A stretch of DNA of 21,896 nucleotides from NCBI GenBank assembly GCA_002454045.1, contig DKID01000004.1, forward strand, positions 72,464-94,359. The letters run 5' to 3'. The notes below the pieces were generated by a model. It was not told where the DNA came from and made no database searches. It saw nothing but the letters and a program-made list of their open reading frames with translations. The translations under genes were made by a program, and so were the position numbers. Within the stretch, counting starts at the first letter, position 1. Each line of letters starts with the position of its first letter. The DNA is from Nitrospina sp. UBA6727 (GTDB lineage Bacteria; Nitrospinota; Nitrospinia; Nitrospinales; VA-1). Shown here in pieces: positions 7,352 to 15,036 of the stretch.

Positions 7352-8032
7352 ATGGCCAAAAAGAAGAAGGCGGCAAAAAAGAAAACAAAGGCCAAAAAAA
7401 CCAGGAAGCCTGCAAAAAAGTCCGCGCAAAAAAAGGTGACAAAAAAAAAGGTTAAGAAGAAAAAGACCGCAACAAGAAAAACTTTTCCGAAGAAGAAAAA
7501 AGTTGCGGCTAAATCGCCGACCAAAAAAAAAGCGGGCAAGGCCAAAGCAAAGGCGAAAAAAGCCGCAGCTTCTCGGGCAAAATCTGCCCCAAAGAAAACT
7601 CCTCAGCCGACGACAAAAAAAGTCCAGCCTAAAAAATCCAGCTCTGAATCAAGAAAATCGCGGGCGGTCAAGCGAGAACTTTCTCGTCTTAGTCCCGCAA
7701 TTCATAAAATCCGCCGCCGACTTATTGCCAACCGCGCAGAATTATTAAAATTGATTCGGTCTTCGCAGTCTGTGGAACGGGACGCTGGAGATTTGACTTT
7801 CAGCAACGAGATCGACCTTGCCTCAAGCCTTGAGGGGAGGGAGATGACTTTTCAATTGACGAGCAGAGACCGCAATGAACTAAAGTTAATTGAGGACGCG
7901 TTGTTCAGAATAGCCAATGGTACTTACGGGAAATGTGAGTCCTGCGAAAAAAAGATCAGCTTGAAGCGTCTGCAAATCATGCCGTTGACATCTTTGTGCA
8001 TTGAATGCCAGGAAGCGACCGAGGGCATTTAG
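7352..8032 (+). CDS. DksA/TraR-family zinc-finger protein with lysine-rich histone-H1-like N-terminus
   Basis: A 226-residue protein in two parts. Residues 1-105 are basic and low-complexity: 31 of the first 60 residues are lysine, mixed with Ala, Thr, Pro and Ser in patterns like AKAKAKKAAA. This resembles histone H1 tails and should be disordered and bind DNA or RNA. Residues 106-226 are a DksA/TraR module: a coiled-coil region, NEIDLASSLEGRE (152-164, the usual D.A.LA...E element), FRIANGTYGKC, and a C4 zinc finger at C195, C198, C216 and C219 with the family's 17-residue gap. DksA proteins enter the RNA polymerase secondary channel with ppGpp. The ATG at 7352 follows AGGAGA (7339-7344); an upstream TTG (7277) lies in the leader. 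It converges on secA with 12 bases between stops. Confidence 0.88.
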   Translation: MAKKKKAAKKKTKAKKTRKPAKKSAQKKVTKKKVKKKKTATRKTFPKKKKVAAKSPTKKKAGKAKAKAKKAAASRAKSAPKKTPQPTTKKVQPKKSSSESRKSRAVKRELSRLSPAIHKIRRRLIANRAELLKLIRSSQSVERDAGDLTFSNEIDLASSLEGREMTFQLTSRDRNELKLIEDALFRIANGTYGKCESCEKKISLKRLQIMPLTSLCIECQEATEGI

Positions 8033-8044
8033 CCGCGTCGACTT

Positions 8045-10630
8045 TTACCCTCCGTGGCACTTTTTGTATTTTTTACCACTCCCGCACGGGCATGGTTTGT
8101 TCCGCCCTACTTTTTCTTCTTCGCGCCGAACCGTTACCGGTTTCGCCGGAGCACCCGAATCTCCCCGATGTTCCACGACCTGCGATGGTTTGCCAGATAA
8201 TTTGCCTGGCGTTTCAATTTCCCGATTGATCTGAACCTTAAATAAATATTCCGTAATTTCTTCTTTGATGCGAGCCATCATGGCGCCGAACAAATCAAAC
8301 CCTTCCTTTTTATATTCCGTCAGGGGATTTTTTTGGGCGTAACCCCGCAGACCAATACCTTCCTTCAGATGGTCCATTCCCAGCAGGTGATCTTTCCAGA
8401 GAGCGTCCAAGACCTGGAGCATGACAACTTTTTCAACGTGTCGCATGAAACCAACTTCAACGCCCTCTTCTTTCGCCTGATATGCACGGGTCACCGTTTT
8501 CATGATGGCGTCATAAAGTATTTCGCGGTTGCAGTTTTCCAATTCCAGTTTGGTACTTCCTTGCAGGACTAGTTCGCGGTCGCTAGGTTTTTCGATGCGA
8601 ACCGCAAACTGTCTTTCCAACAATTCATTCAAAGCTTCGACGTCCCACTCTTCCGGGTATATCTTTTCGTGAGCGATCTCGACCAGCGCGTCATCCACCA
8701 CTTCCGCCGCCATATCTAACAGAAGTTCTTGCGCATAACCCGTGTTGATGATTTCGCGGCGCAACGTATAGAGAACTTCTCTTTGGCGATTCATAACATC
8801 GTCGTATTCCAAAAGATGTTTGCGGATATCGAAGTTATGAACTTCCACTTTTTTTTGAGCGTTGGCAACCGCTTTAGAAACCATGGCGTGTTCAATCGGT
8901 TGTCCATCTTCCATGCCCAACCGAGCCATCAAGGGGGAAATTTTATCGGACCCGAAAATACGCAACAAGTCATCCTCAAGGCTCAGGTAAAAACGGGAAG
9001 AACCCATGTCCCCCTGCCTGCCGGAACGCCCCCTCAACTGGTTATCGATGCGCCGACTTTCATGGCGTTCGGTTCCGAGAATATGAAGTCCGCCCAGCTC
9101 CAGGATGCCCTCTCCCAAAACAATATCCGTACCCCTTCCCGCCATGTTCGTGGCGATGGTCACCGCCCCCGGCTGCCCGGCTTGCGCGATAATCTCGGCT
9201 TCTTTTTCATGATGCTTGGCGTTCAGAACGTTGTGTTTGATACTAAATTTTTTCAGCTTTTTGCTCAAGAGTTCTGACTTTTCGATGGATATCGTGCCGA
9301 CCAGAACAGGCCTCTTCATCGCATACAATTCCTTAATCTCTTCGATGACGGCGTTAAACTTTTCATTCTCTGTCCGGTAAATTATATCCGGGCAATCTTC
9401 TCGGATCATAGGTTGGTTAGTGGGAACCACGATGACTTCGAGTTTATAAATCGAGCCGAACTCTTCCGCTTCCGTATCTGCGGTTCCGGTCATGCCGGCT
9501 AGTTTTTCGTACATACGAAAATAGTTTTGGAAAGTGATACTCGCGAGGGTCTGGTTTTCATTTTCGATCTTTACTCCTTCCTTCGCCTCCAACGCCTGAT
9601 GCAGCCCGTCGCTGTAGCGCCTTCCCGCCATCATGCGACCGGTGAACTCATCGATGATGATGACTTCCCCATCCTTCACGACATAGTCCACTTCATTTCT
9701 AAACAGGCCATGCGCTTTGACCGCCTGATTAAGACAATGCAACGTTTCTATGTTAGCCGGGTCGTAAAGGTTTTCCACGCTCAACAAATTTTCCATGATG
9801 GCAATTCCCTCATCTGTCAAGGAAGCGGTTTTGGCTTTTTCATCGATCAAATAATGTTTTTCCTTTTTCAGTTTGGGGATGACTTGATTCACCCGGTAAT
9901 ATTTATCCGTGGACTCTTCCGCCTGACCGGAAATAATCAGAGGCGTCCGGGCTTCATCAATCAAAATGCTGTCCACCTCATCCACGATGGCAAAGTTCAA
10001 ATCCCGCTGAACCATTTGCTCTTTTGAAAACTTCATGTTGTCCCGAAGATAATCGAACCCAAATTCATTGTTGGTGCCATATAACACATCTGCAGAATAG
10101 GCGATCTTTCTTTCCTCTTCGGGAATGTCGTGATAAATCATGCCCACGGACAAACCTAAAAACTCATAAACCTTTCCCATCCACTCGCTGTCACGGCGAG
10201 CCAGATAGTCGTTGACCGTTACAACATGCACTCCCTTTCCCGCCAAAGCGTTCAAGTAAACCGGCATGGTCGCCACCAAGGTTTTTCCTTCGCCGGTTTT
10301 CATCTCCGCTATTTTCCCTTCGTGCAAAACCACCCCGCCCACAATCTGCACATCGAAGGGACGCATTTCCAGCACCCGCCAACTGGCTTCGCGGACCACC
10401 GCAAACGCTTCGGGCAGGATATTCTCCAACGTCGAACCGCCGGCTAGTTTGTCTTTCAGTTGTGGCGTTTTAGCTTTGAGTTGGTTATCCGAAAGCATCT
10501 TGATTTCTTTTTCAAGAGCGTTCACGGCGTGCACAAAATTTTGAATCCGCTGAATTTCACGGTCATTGTGGGTGCCTATAATTTTTTTGATGAAACTAAA
10601 CACGGTGTTAAATCCTGAAAAAATGTTCAT
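8045..10630 (-). CDS. secA: Preprotein translocase ATPase subunit SecA
   Basis: SecA drives unfolded preproteins through SecYEG using ATP, at the inner face of the membrane. All landmarks are present: MKTGEGKT Walker A (110-117), VDEVDSILIDEARTP Walker B region (216-230), GMTGTADTE, GTISIEKSE, NMAGRGTDI, the Q-rich LRGRSGRQGD motif, and a C-terminal zinc-binding tail with CPCGSGKKYKKCH that contacts SecB or ribosomes. The length of 861 is slightly short but complete. The ATG at 10630 has no ribosome binding site. A GTG at 10603 (residue 10) lies 9 bases after AGGA and would give the more usual start VFSFIKKIIG, so it may be the true one. It follows the M23 peptidase gene on the same strand, 169 bases away. 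Confidence 0.97.
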   Translation of the reverse strand: MNIFSGFNTVFSFIKKIIGTHNDREIQRIQNFVHAVNALEKEIKMLSDNQLKAKTPQLKDKLAGGSTLENILPEAFAVVREASWRVLEMRPFDVQIVGGVVLHEGKIAEMKTGEGKTLVATMPVYLNALAGKGVHVVTVNDYLARRDSEWMGKVYEFLGLSVGMIYHDIPEEERKIAYSADVLYGTNNEFGFDYLRDNMKFSKEQMVQRDLNFAIVDEVDSILIDEARTPLIISGQAEESTDKYYRVNQVIPKLKKEKHYLIDEKAKTASLTDEGIAIMENLLSVENLYDPANIETLHCLNQAVKAHGLFRNEVDYVVKDGEVIIIDEFTGRMMAGRRYSDGLHQALEAKEGVKIENENQTLASITFQNYFRMYEKLAGMTGTADTEAEEFGSIYKLEVIVVPTNQPMIREDCPDIIYRTENEKFNAVIEEIKELYAMKRPVLVGTISIEKSELLSKKLKKFSIKHNVLNAKHHEKEAEIIAQAGQPGAVTIATNMAGRGTDIVLGEGILELGGLHILGTERHESRRIDNQLRGRSGRQGDMGSSRFYLSLEDDLLRIFGSDKISPLMARLGMEDGQPIEHAMVSKAVANAQKKVEVHNFDIRKHLLEYDDVMNRQREVLYTLRREIINTGYAQELLLDMAAEVVDDALVEIAHEKIYPEEWDVEALNELLERQFAVRIEKPSDRELVLQGSTKLELENCNREILYDAIMKTVTRAYQAKEEGVEVGFMRHVEKVVMLQVLDALWKDHLLGMDHLKEGIGLRGYAQKNPLTEYKKEGFDLFGAMMARIKEEITEYLFKVQINREIETPGKLSGKPSQVVEHRGDSGAPAKPVTVRREEEKVGRNKPCPCGSGKKYKKCHGG

Positions 10631-10799
10631 CGGGAATTTTTGCGGAGAACCGCCGCAGGTCTCGCGATAACTTTTTCACCGCGGCGGCAAGGACGCGAAG
10701 GACACGCGCAGAAAATTTCTGGGGTTGTCGCGGGTGGGAATAAAACAACTCAACTTTTGTTGCCGATTTAGCAATCGCCGCAAGCGGAGCAACGGGGAA
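10631..10799. other. Spacer between M23 peptidase and secA with hairpins
   Basis: No gene is seen in these 169 bases. TGCGG (10641-10645) and CCGCA (10653-10657) form a hairpin just upstream of the secA ATG. CAGAAAATTTCTG (10709-10721) is a perfect palindrome. Between them lies GC-rich repetitive sequence (AAGGACGCGAAGGACACG). CAACTTTTGTTG (10749-10760 region) could be a weak hairpin after the M23 gene. No clear secA promoter or intrinsic terminator was found. Confidence 0.45.
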
Positions 10800-11726
10800 T
10801 TAACCTTCTAAAATATAGTTCTTGGGACTGACGGGTACGCCTTTGAGCAACACTTCGTAATGGAGATGAGACCCGGTGCTACGCCCTGTGTTCCCAACCA
10901 GCGCAACGACCTGTCCGCGCTTGACCTTGTCCCCTACTTTGACTAGATGTTTGGAGTTGTGCCCGTACCGCGTAACAAAGCCGTAACCGTGATCGATTTT
11001 AATCAATTTCCCGTAACCATTCTCTCGTCCCGCCGCCGTGACGACACCGTCAGCCGTAGCGCGCACCGGAGTTCCGTGTCGGGTTGCGATATCCCAACCT
11101 TCATGCTTTTCCCGCAAGCCGGTGAAAGGAGATTTCCGGAATCCAAAACTGGAGGTTACCCAACCGCGAGTCGGCCAAATTGAAGGGGTTGAGGAAAGCA
11201 AAGATTTTTGATTCTTGAAAAAATTATCTAACTCCTGAAAACTAATGCTCTGGATTTTAGCCAACTCTACTAAGTGCCCCAATCCATTCGACAACCGTTC
11301 CACCATGCTGGCCGCACCCTGGCTCACCGCCGTCGTGAAACTACTTGCGCTCAACCCATCGGGACCGCCAACTCCCCAGTTTTTCTCAATGGATTTGGGG
11401 GAGTTTTCCAGAGCCGTGATGACCCGGAGCTTTTTCTCAAAACGTCCGAGCCGGATCATTTCCGCCTCAAAGTTTTTTACTTGCTGGGCAAATTTTTCAA
11501 CCTGGACTTTGTGAATTTCCGCCGCGCGTTGTAGCGTAACCATATCCGCCTCGCCACGCTGCAACTTCGAAAATTGCTGAACGGAGTAAAAGGAGAAGCC
11601 TAGGAATCCTATGAAAATAGCAAGGGACGCTAGAGTGCCAAACTGCACAAGACTTTTTGGCAGGCACAACTTTTTGGGCATACCCACCCCAGGAAAAATG
11701 ACTATGGCAAACTTGTCCTTGTTCAC
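10800..11726 (-). CDS. M23 metallopeptidase, membrane-anchored (LytM/NlpD type)
   Basis: A 308-residue envelope protein. A short cytosolic start is followed by one membrane helix (about 28-48), a periplasmic coiled coil (about 50-150) and a C-terminal M23 (peptidase family, LAGLIDADG-unrelated) domain. The zinc and catalytic motifs are intact: HEGWDIA (first His and Asp), an isolated His in YGH, and HLHYE. It should therefore be an active peptidoglycan endopeptidase rather than a dead activator. The start is set at GTG 11726: AAGGAG lies 5 bases upstream, and a promoter -35 box (11793-11798) overlaps the only upstream alternative. The gene is followed by secA, so cell-wall remodelling and export are adjacent. 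Its specific target bond cannot be read from sequence. Confidence 0.92.
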   Translation of the reverse strand: MNKDKFAIVIFPGVGMPKKLCLPKSLVQFGTLASLAIFIGFLGFSFYSVQQFSKLQRGEADMVTLQRAAEIHKVQVEKFAQQVKNFEAEMIRLGRFEKKLRVITALENSPKSIEKNWGVGGPDGLSASSFTTAVSQGAASMVERLSNGLGHLVELAKIQSISFQELDNFFKNQKSLLSSTPSIWPTRGWVTSSFGFRKSPFTGLREKHEGWDIATRHGTPVRATADGVVTAAGRENGYGKLIKIDHGYGFVTRYGHNSKHLVKVGDKVKRGQVVALVGNTGRSTGSHLHYEVLLKGVPVSPKNYILEG

Positions 11727-11768
11727 AACGTCTCCTTGACAGAGGTTAGAGGAATCCGCATTCCGCGA

Positions 11769-11798
11769 ATCGTATCGCTTGGACACATTATTTGTCAA
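11769..11798 (-). promoter_or_regulatory. Sigma-70-type promoter of the M23 peptidase gene
   Basis: On the minus strand a perfect TTGACA (11793-11798) is followed after 18 bases by TACGAT (11769-11774, 4/6 match). Transcription would start near 11762, about 36 bases before the GTG at 11726. This separates the M23/secA segment from the upstream rpsF-to-TPR operon. Confidence 0.6.
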
Positions 11799-11819
11799 TA
11801 ATTAAATCGCAAATAATGT
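11785..11819. repeat. 10-bp inverted repeat overlapping the M23 promoter
   Basis: ACATTATTTG (11785-11794) and CAAATAATGT (11810-11819) are perfect inverted arms around a 15-base loop. One arm overlaps the -35 box of the M23 promoter. The AT-rich symmetric layout fits a repressor or activator operator better than a terminator, as there is no T-run. Confidence 0.5.
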
Positions 11820-11904
11820 CGCCGTCGCCGTCATCATTGCTGTTGCCGACGCCAGCGGCGGGCGCGCTGATGAATCCCGCGCGAAGCAAACTGGAGGGCG
11901 GCGG
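11820..11904. other. GC-rich structured spacer after the TPR gene
   Basis: No gene is seen. TCATCA (11831-11836) and TGATGA (11868-11873) enclose a smaller CGCC-AGC-GGCG hairpin (11850-11860), so the region can fold as a nested stem. Its left side is a GTCGCCGTC microsatellite-like stretch. It resembles a REP-like or processing element by shape only. Confidence 0.35.
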
Positions 11905-12807
11905 CTAATTCAGCGGTCGCACTTTCTCGCGGGCTTGAATATGCCCCGGGTTAATCGACAACACCCGCCGGAAAAACTCCCGCGCCTTTTGGACGTTCCC
12001 CGCCTCTTCATAAAGTAAGCCTAGACTAAACAAAGCGGGCACCTGCCCCTTCACATCGTTGATTTGCTCGTATATTTTCAGAATCTTTTCGAAACTGGTA
12101 ATTGCCTCTGCCCGATTCCCCGCGGCGTATTCACGAAAAGATTTTTGCCGCAGTGACCGCGCCAGGACTTTTCCGTATCCCCACGCCATGGGCTCGGCGG
12201 CGGCATCCTTGACGAAGTCGTTATACTCCGCTTCGAACCGTTGTCCTTCGCCCATCTCTTCATATATTTTTTTCAAGTTGAGAAAAAACATTAACTCTTT
12301 CGGATTGGTTAAAGTCGCGGTTCGCACTTTTTCCACCGCCTCCCGAAAGCGTCCACGTTTAGCGAGAGACGCTGCCCAATTATTCCAAGCCAACCCATTG
12401 TCGGAATCCAGTTCCGTCGCTCGTTTCAGGAACTCCTCCGCCGTTACGTCGTCATCTTTCAAATAATGTAGATAGCCCAACGCATACCAAACCGCGGACG
12501 AGTTTTCGTGAGACTGTCGGTATTCACTTAAATATTTTTTTGCCGCGGGCAGAGCGCCCATCGCGTTCCAAGCCTTGACCATGTTTCGAAAAATGATGCT
12601 GGAGTTGGCTTCGTCCTTCAGCAGAATCGATTTATAAATTTCCAGCGACTCTTTGAACTTCCCCCGGGAAAAATAAAAATCGCCGCGGATTTTTGGAGGC
12701 AATCGAAAACCATCCGCATCGGGATGCTGTTGCGCATTGGCGATCGGTAGCGCGAGCGTCAACGACAAAACCGCTGGCAAAAAATAAATTGCAAAGTCGG
12801 ACTTCAA
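11905..12807 (-). CDS. Exported tetratricopeptide-repeat (TPR) protein
   Basis: A 300-residue protein with a signal peptide ending LALPIANA|QQ near residue 25, so it should be periplasmic. The rest is helical repeats of TPR type: GDFYFSRGKFKESLEIYKSI, SAVWYALGYLHYLKDDDVTA, LAWNNWAASLAKRGRFREAV, and near the end LFSLGLLYEEAGNVQKAREF and SINPGHIQA. TPR arrays bind partner proteins; the partner is unknown. The start is chosen at TTG 12807, 31 bases after the dnaB stop, because it directly precedes the signal peptide. Starting further up (ATG 12930) would overlap dnaB by 92 bases and bury the signal peptide behind 41 residues. The ribosome binding site is weak (GGATGGAAG). It is probably the last gene of the rpsF operon. 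Confidence 0.82.
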   Translation of the reverse strand: MKSDFAIYFLPAVLSLTLALPIANAQQHPDADGFRLPPKIRGDFYFSRGKFKESLEIYKSILLKDEANSSIIFRNMVKAWNAMGALPAAKKYLSEYRQSHENSSAVWYALGYLHYLKDDDVTAEEFLKRATELDSDNGLAWNNWAASLAKRGRFREAVEKVRTATLTNPKELMFFLNLKKIYEEMGEGQRFEAEYNDFVKDAAAEPMAWGYGKVLARSLRQKSFREYAAGNRAEAITSFEKILKIYEQINDVKGQVPALFSLGLLYEEAGNVQKAREFFRRVLSINPGHIQAREKVRPLN

Positions 12808-12838
12808 CTTCCATCCATCTGTTACAAAAAATTTGCGA

Positions 12839-14230
12839 TTAAAAGGGCGGTTCAGAACTTGAAGAGTCTGCTTCAGGTGGAGCATCTGTGCGGAGGCTTC
12901 TATCGTAGAAGCGTGTAAACTGGTTTTCAAAGTGTAGCAACGCTTCCCCGATGGGACCGTTCCTTTGCTTGCGAATTAGAATTTCCGTTTTGCCCGGGTC
13001 GTCTGCTTCGGGATTATACATAACATCGCGGTAAACAAACATGACCACATCCGCGTCCTGCTCAATCGAACCTGACTCCCTGAGGTCTGACAAGAGGGGA
13101 CGCTTGTCCGTCCGGCTCTCAACCGCACGGCTTAACTGCGAAAGGGCGAGGATCGGCAAGTTCAGTTCTTTGGCGAGGGCTTTAAGACTCCTGGATATTT
13201 CCGAGACTTCCAACTGCCGACTCTCAATCTTTCCCCGCCCCTGCATCAACTGCATGTAATCGACGATGATTAGTCCCAATGGCTGTTCCGCGGCGAGCCG
13301 ACGGGAGCGCGCGCGGATATCCAAGGCTGTCAGCGATGGACTGTCGTCGATGAACAACTGCGCTTCCGCGAGTTCCCTGCCGGCGTCGTGCACTTTTGGC
13401 CAATCGCTTTTCGCCAGATAACCGGTGCGGATTTTGGACGAGTCCACCTGCGCCTTGGAACACAAAAGCCGCATCCCTAATTGTTCTTTCGACATTTCCA
13501 AACTGAAAAAAGCGGTGGGAGTTTTTTTGTGCAAGGAAACGTGCCGGGCAATGTCCAACGCGAAACTAGTCTTACCCATACTGGGTCGCGACGCCAGAAC
13601 GATCAAGTCGGACGGCTGAAAACCCGCCGTCATATTATCTAAATCGGCAAACCCGGAAGGCACGCCGGTAACCATTCCCGGTTGCTGGGAAAGTTTTTCT
13701 ATGTCCGACAATCCTCGCTTAATGATTTCGGGGAGTTTGACGAAGCTGGGTTTCGCCCTTTTCTCGGAGATGCTAAAAATGGCTTGCTCGGCTTTGTCGA
13801 GCAGGGTGTCCACATCTTCGCTGTCGCTGTAACTATTGGACACAATCTCCGTGGCGGTTTGAATCAAGTCGCGGAGGATTTTTTTCTCGCGGAGGATTTT
13901 CGCGTGGTGGACTACCGCGGTGGCGGTGGGTACAAAATCTTCGAGAAGGCTGAGGTATTCGATGCCTCCCACTTCCTCCAACTCATTTTTCTTGCCGAGT
14001 TGGTCTGCCAACGCAAGAACATCTATCGGCGCATTGGCTTCAAACTGTCCGCGCATGGCGGCGAAAATTTTTTTGTGGGTGGACTTGTAGAAGTCTTCTT
14101 CCGTAAGAATTTCGAGGGCTTTGGCGATGGCGTCTTCGGAGTGCAGGCAGGCACCCAAAACACTTTGTTCGGCGTCCTTGTTATAAGGGGGCAACTTGTT
14201 CAGAGAAATGTCGGTCAGGGCATCGGCCAT
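12839..14230 (-). CDS. dnaB: Replicative DNA helicase DnaB
   Basis: DnaB is the hexameric 5'-3' helicase that unwinds DNA at the replication fork. At 463 residues it is the usual size. The N-terminal domain begins LPPYNKDAEQSVLGACL (13-29). The RecA-like domain has Walker A SRPSMGKTS (214-222), FFSLEMSKEQLGMRL, Walker B LIIVDYMQL (320-328), LALSQLSRAVE, LLSDLRESGSIEQDADVV, and a final FIYRD-like MFVYRD plus KQRNGPIG. The start is set at ATG 14230 (MADALTD), where homologues begin. The frame stays open to TTG 14371, but that upstream part is only the 24-bp repeat array translated (VFAGSAPS units). No inteins are present. It lies downstream of rplI in the classical ribosomal-replication operon. 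Confidence 0.96.
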   Translation of the reverse strand: MADALTDISLNKLPPYNKDAEQSVLGACLHSEDAIAKALEILTEEDFYKSTHKKIFAAMRGQFEANAPIDVLALADQLGKKNELEEVGGIEYLSLLEDFVPTATAVVHHAKILREKKILRDLIQTATEIVSNSYSDSEDVDTLLDKAEQAIFSISEKRAKPSFVKLPEIIKRGLSDIEKLSQQPGMVTGVPSGFADLDNMTAGFQPSDLIVLASRPSMGKTSFALDIARHVSLHKKTPTAFFSLEMSKEQLGMRLLCSKAQVDSSKIRTGYLAKSDWPKVHDAGRELAEAQLFIDDSPSLTALDIRARSRRLAAEQPLGLIIVDYMQLMQGRGKIESRQLEVSEISRSLKALAKELNLPILALSQLSRAVESRTDKRPLLSDLRESGSIEQDADVVMFVYRDVMYNPEADDPGKTEILIRKQRNGPIGEALLHFENQFTRFYDRSLRTDAPPEADSSSSEPPF

Positions 14231-14250
14231 AATTCTATCGGGGCAACCAC

Positions 14251-14370
14251 CACTAGGCGTGGGGCCAGCGAACACACTAGGCGTGGGGCCAGCGAACACA
14301 CTAGGCGCGGAGCCAGCGAACACACTAGGCGCGGAGCCAGCGAACACACTAGGCGCGGAGCCAGCGAGCA
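14251..14370. repeat. Minisatellite: five 24-bp tandem repeats upstream of dnaB
   Basis: Five head-to-tail 24-bp units start at 14251, 14275, 14299, 14323 and 14347, with no spacers. Units 1-2 read CACTAGGCGTGGGGCCAGCG then AACA. Units 3-5 carry CGCGGAG in place of CGTGGGG, and unit 5 ends AGCA. Every unit holds the rare tetranucleotide CTAG. The array ends 20 bases before the dnaB ATG. Because 24 is a multiple of three, four of six reading frames stay open through it. It is not a CRISPR array. Confidence 0.95.
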
Positions 14371-14444
14371 ATGGCTTTGTTTGACTAGCAACCGTGTTCT
14401 CGGCTTAACGAGTTCTTGCCCGCCGCCCTCCTGCGGGTAGCGTT

Positions 14445-14996
14445 TTATTCTTCGGCTTTCTTCTCTTGCACAACTTCCGCGACGACGGATTCGGCGGACT
14501 TCGCGACATCAGATTCCGCGTCTGGCTTCACGGCGGCGGGCTCTGCGACTTCCTGTTCCGCTGCAACGACGAGGTTGATTTCCGCCGTCACTTCCGAATG
14601 AAGTTTGACGGGGATTTTATATTCGCCGGCTTTTTTAATCGGCTCGGCAATCTGAATTTTGCGCCGGTCAACATCGATACCTTGGTCTTTGAGTAAATTC
14701 GCAATTTCTTGTGCGGTCACCGAGCCGAACATTTTTCCGGCGTCGCCGACTTTTTTCTTAACCGTGCAGGTCACCTTTGCGATTTCATCGGCAACCGTCT
14801 GTGTCGTCGCGATTATCTTTTTAACCCTGGACTGAATCACACGTTTTTGGTGATTAAAGGCTTTAAGATTGTTGGGAGTCGCGAGCAAAGCCTTGCCTTT
14901 GGGGATTAAGAAATTCCTGCCGTATCCATCTTTAACTTCCACTTCGTCGCCACAGGACCCGAGTCCGTACACATCTTCTTTCAACAACAGCTTCAT
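14445..14996 (-). CDS. rplI: Large ribosomal subunit protein bL9
   Basis: bL9 is a bridging protein of the 50S subunit that supports reading-frame maintenance. The N-terminal RNA-binding domain is clear: MKLLLKEDVYGLG, then GRNFLIPKGKALLATP. A long connecting helix (about 45-75) and the C-terminal domain (KMFGSVTAQEIANLL, then IPVKLHSEVTAEINLVV) follow. The ATG at 14996 is the family start and is preceded by AAAGGGA. At 183 residues it exceeds the usual 148-150; the excess is an Ala/Glu/Val-rich acidic tail (about 150-183) with no recognised domain. It sits between DUF2232 and dnaB, with a 40-base gap upstream and a repeat-containing 214-base gap downstream. Confidence 0.96.
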   Translation of the reverse strand: MKLLLKEDVYGLGSCGDEVEVKDGYGRNFLIPKGKALLATPNNLKAFNHQKRVIQSRVKKIIATTQTVADEIAKVTCTVKKKVGDAGKMFGSVTAQEIANLLKDQGIDVDRRKIQIAEPIKKAGEYKIPVKLHSEVTAEINLVVAAEQEVAEPAAVKPDAESDVAKSAESVVAEVVQEKKAEE

Positions 14997-15036
14997 AAAT
15001 ATTTTCCCTTTCTTCGTGACCGTCACCGCGACGCGG

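Noticed and set aside
8729..10027. Long plus-strand frames opposite secA
   Set aside because: secA is unmistakable on the other strand; these frames are antisense shadows of its codon pattern.
10660..10710. Small insertion or MITE with defined ends
   Set aside because: No terminal inverted repeats or target-site duplication could be found around the repetitive sequence.
14251..14370. CRISPR array
   Set aside because: The units are contiguous with no unique spacers, and there are no cas genes.
14231..14371. A 47-residue N-terminal extension of DnaB
   Set aside because: It consists mostly of the translated 24-bp repeats and starts at TTG; homologues begin at the ATG at 14230. Kept only as a possibility under the minisatellite finding.
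13682..14440. A 252-residue plus-strand reading frame opposite dnaB
   Set aside because: It mirrors dnaB codons and the repeat array, has no ribosome binding site and no recognisable domain.
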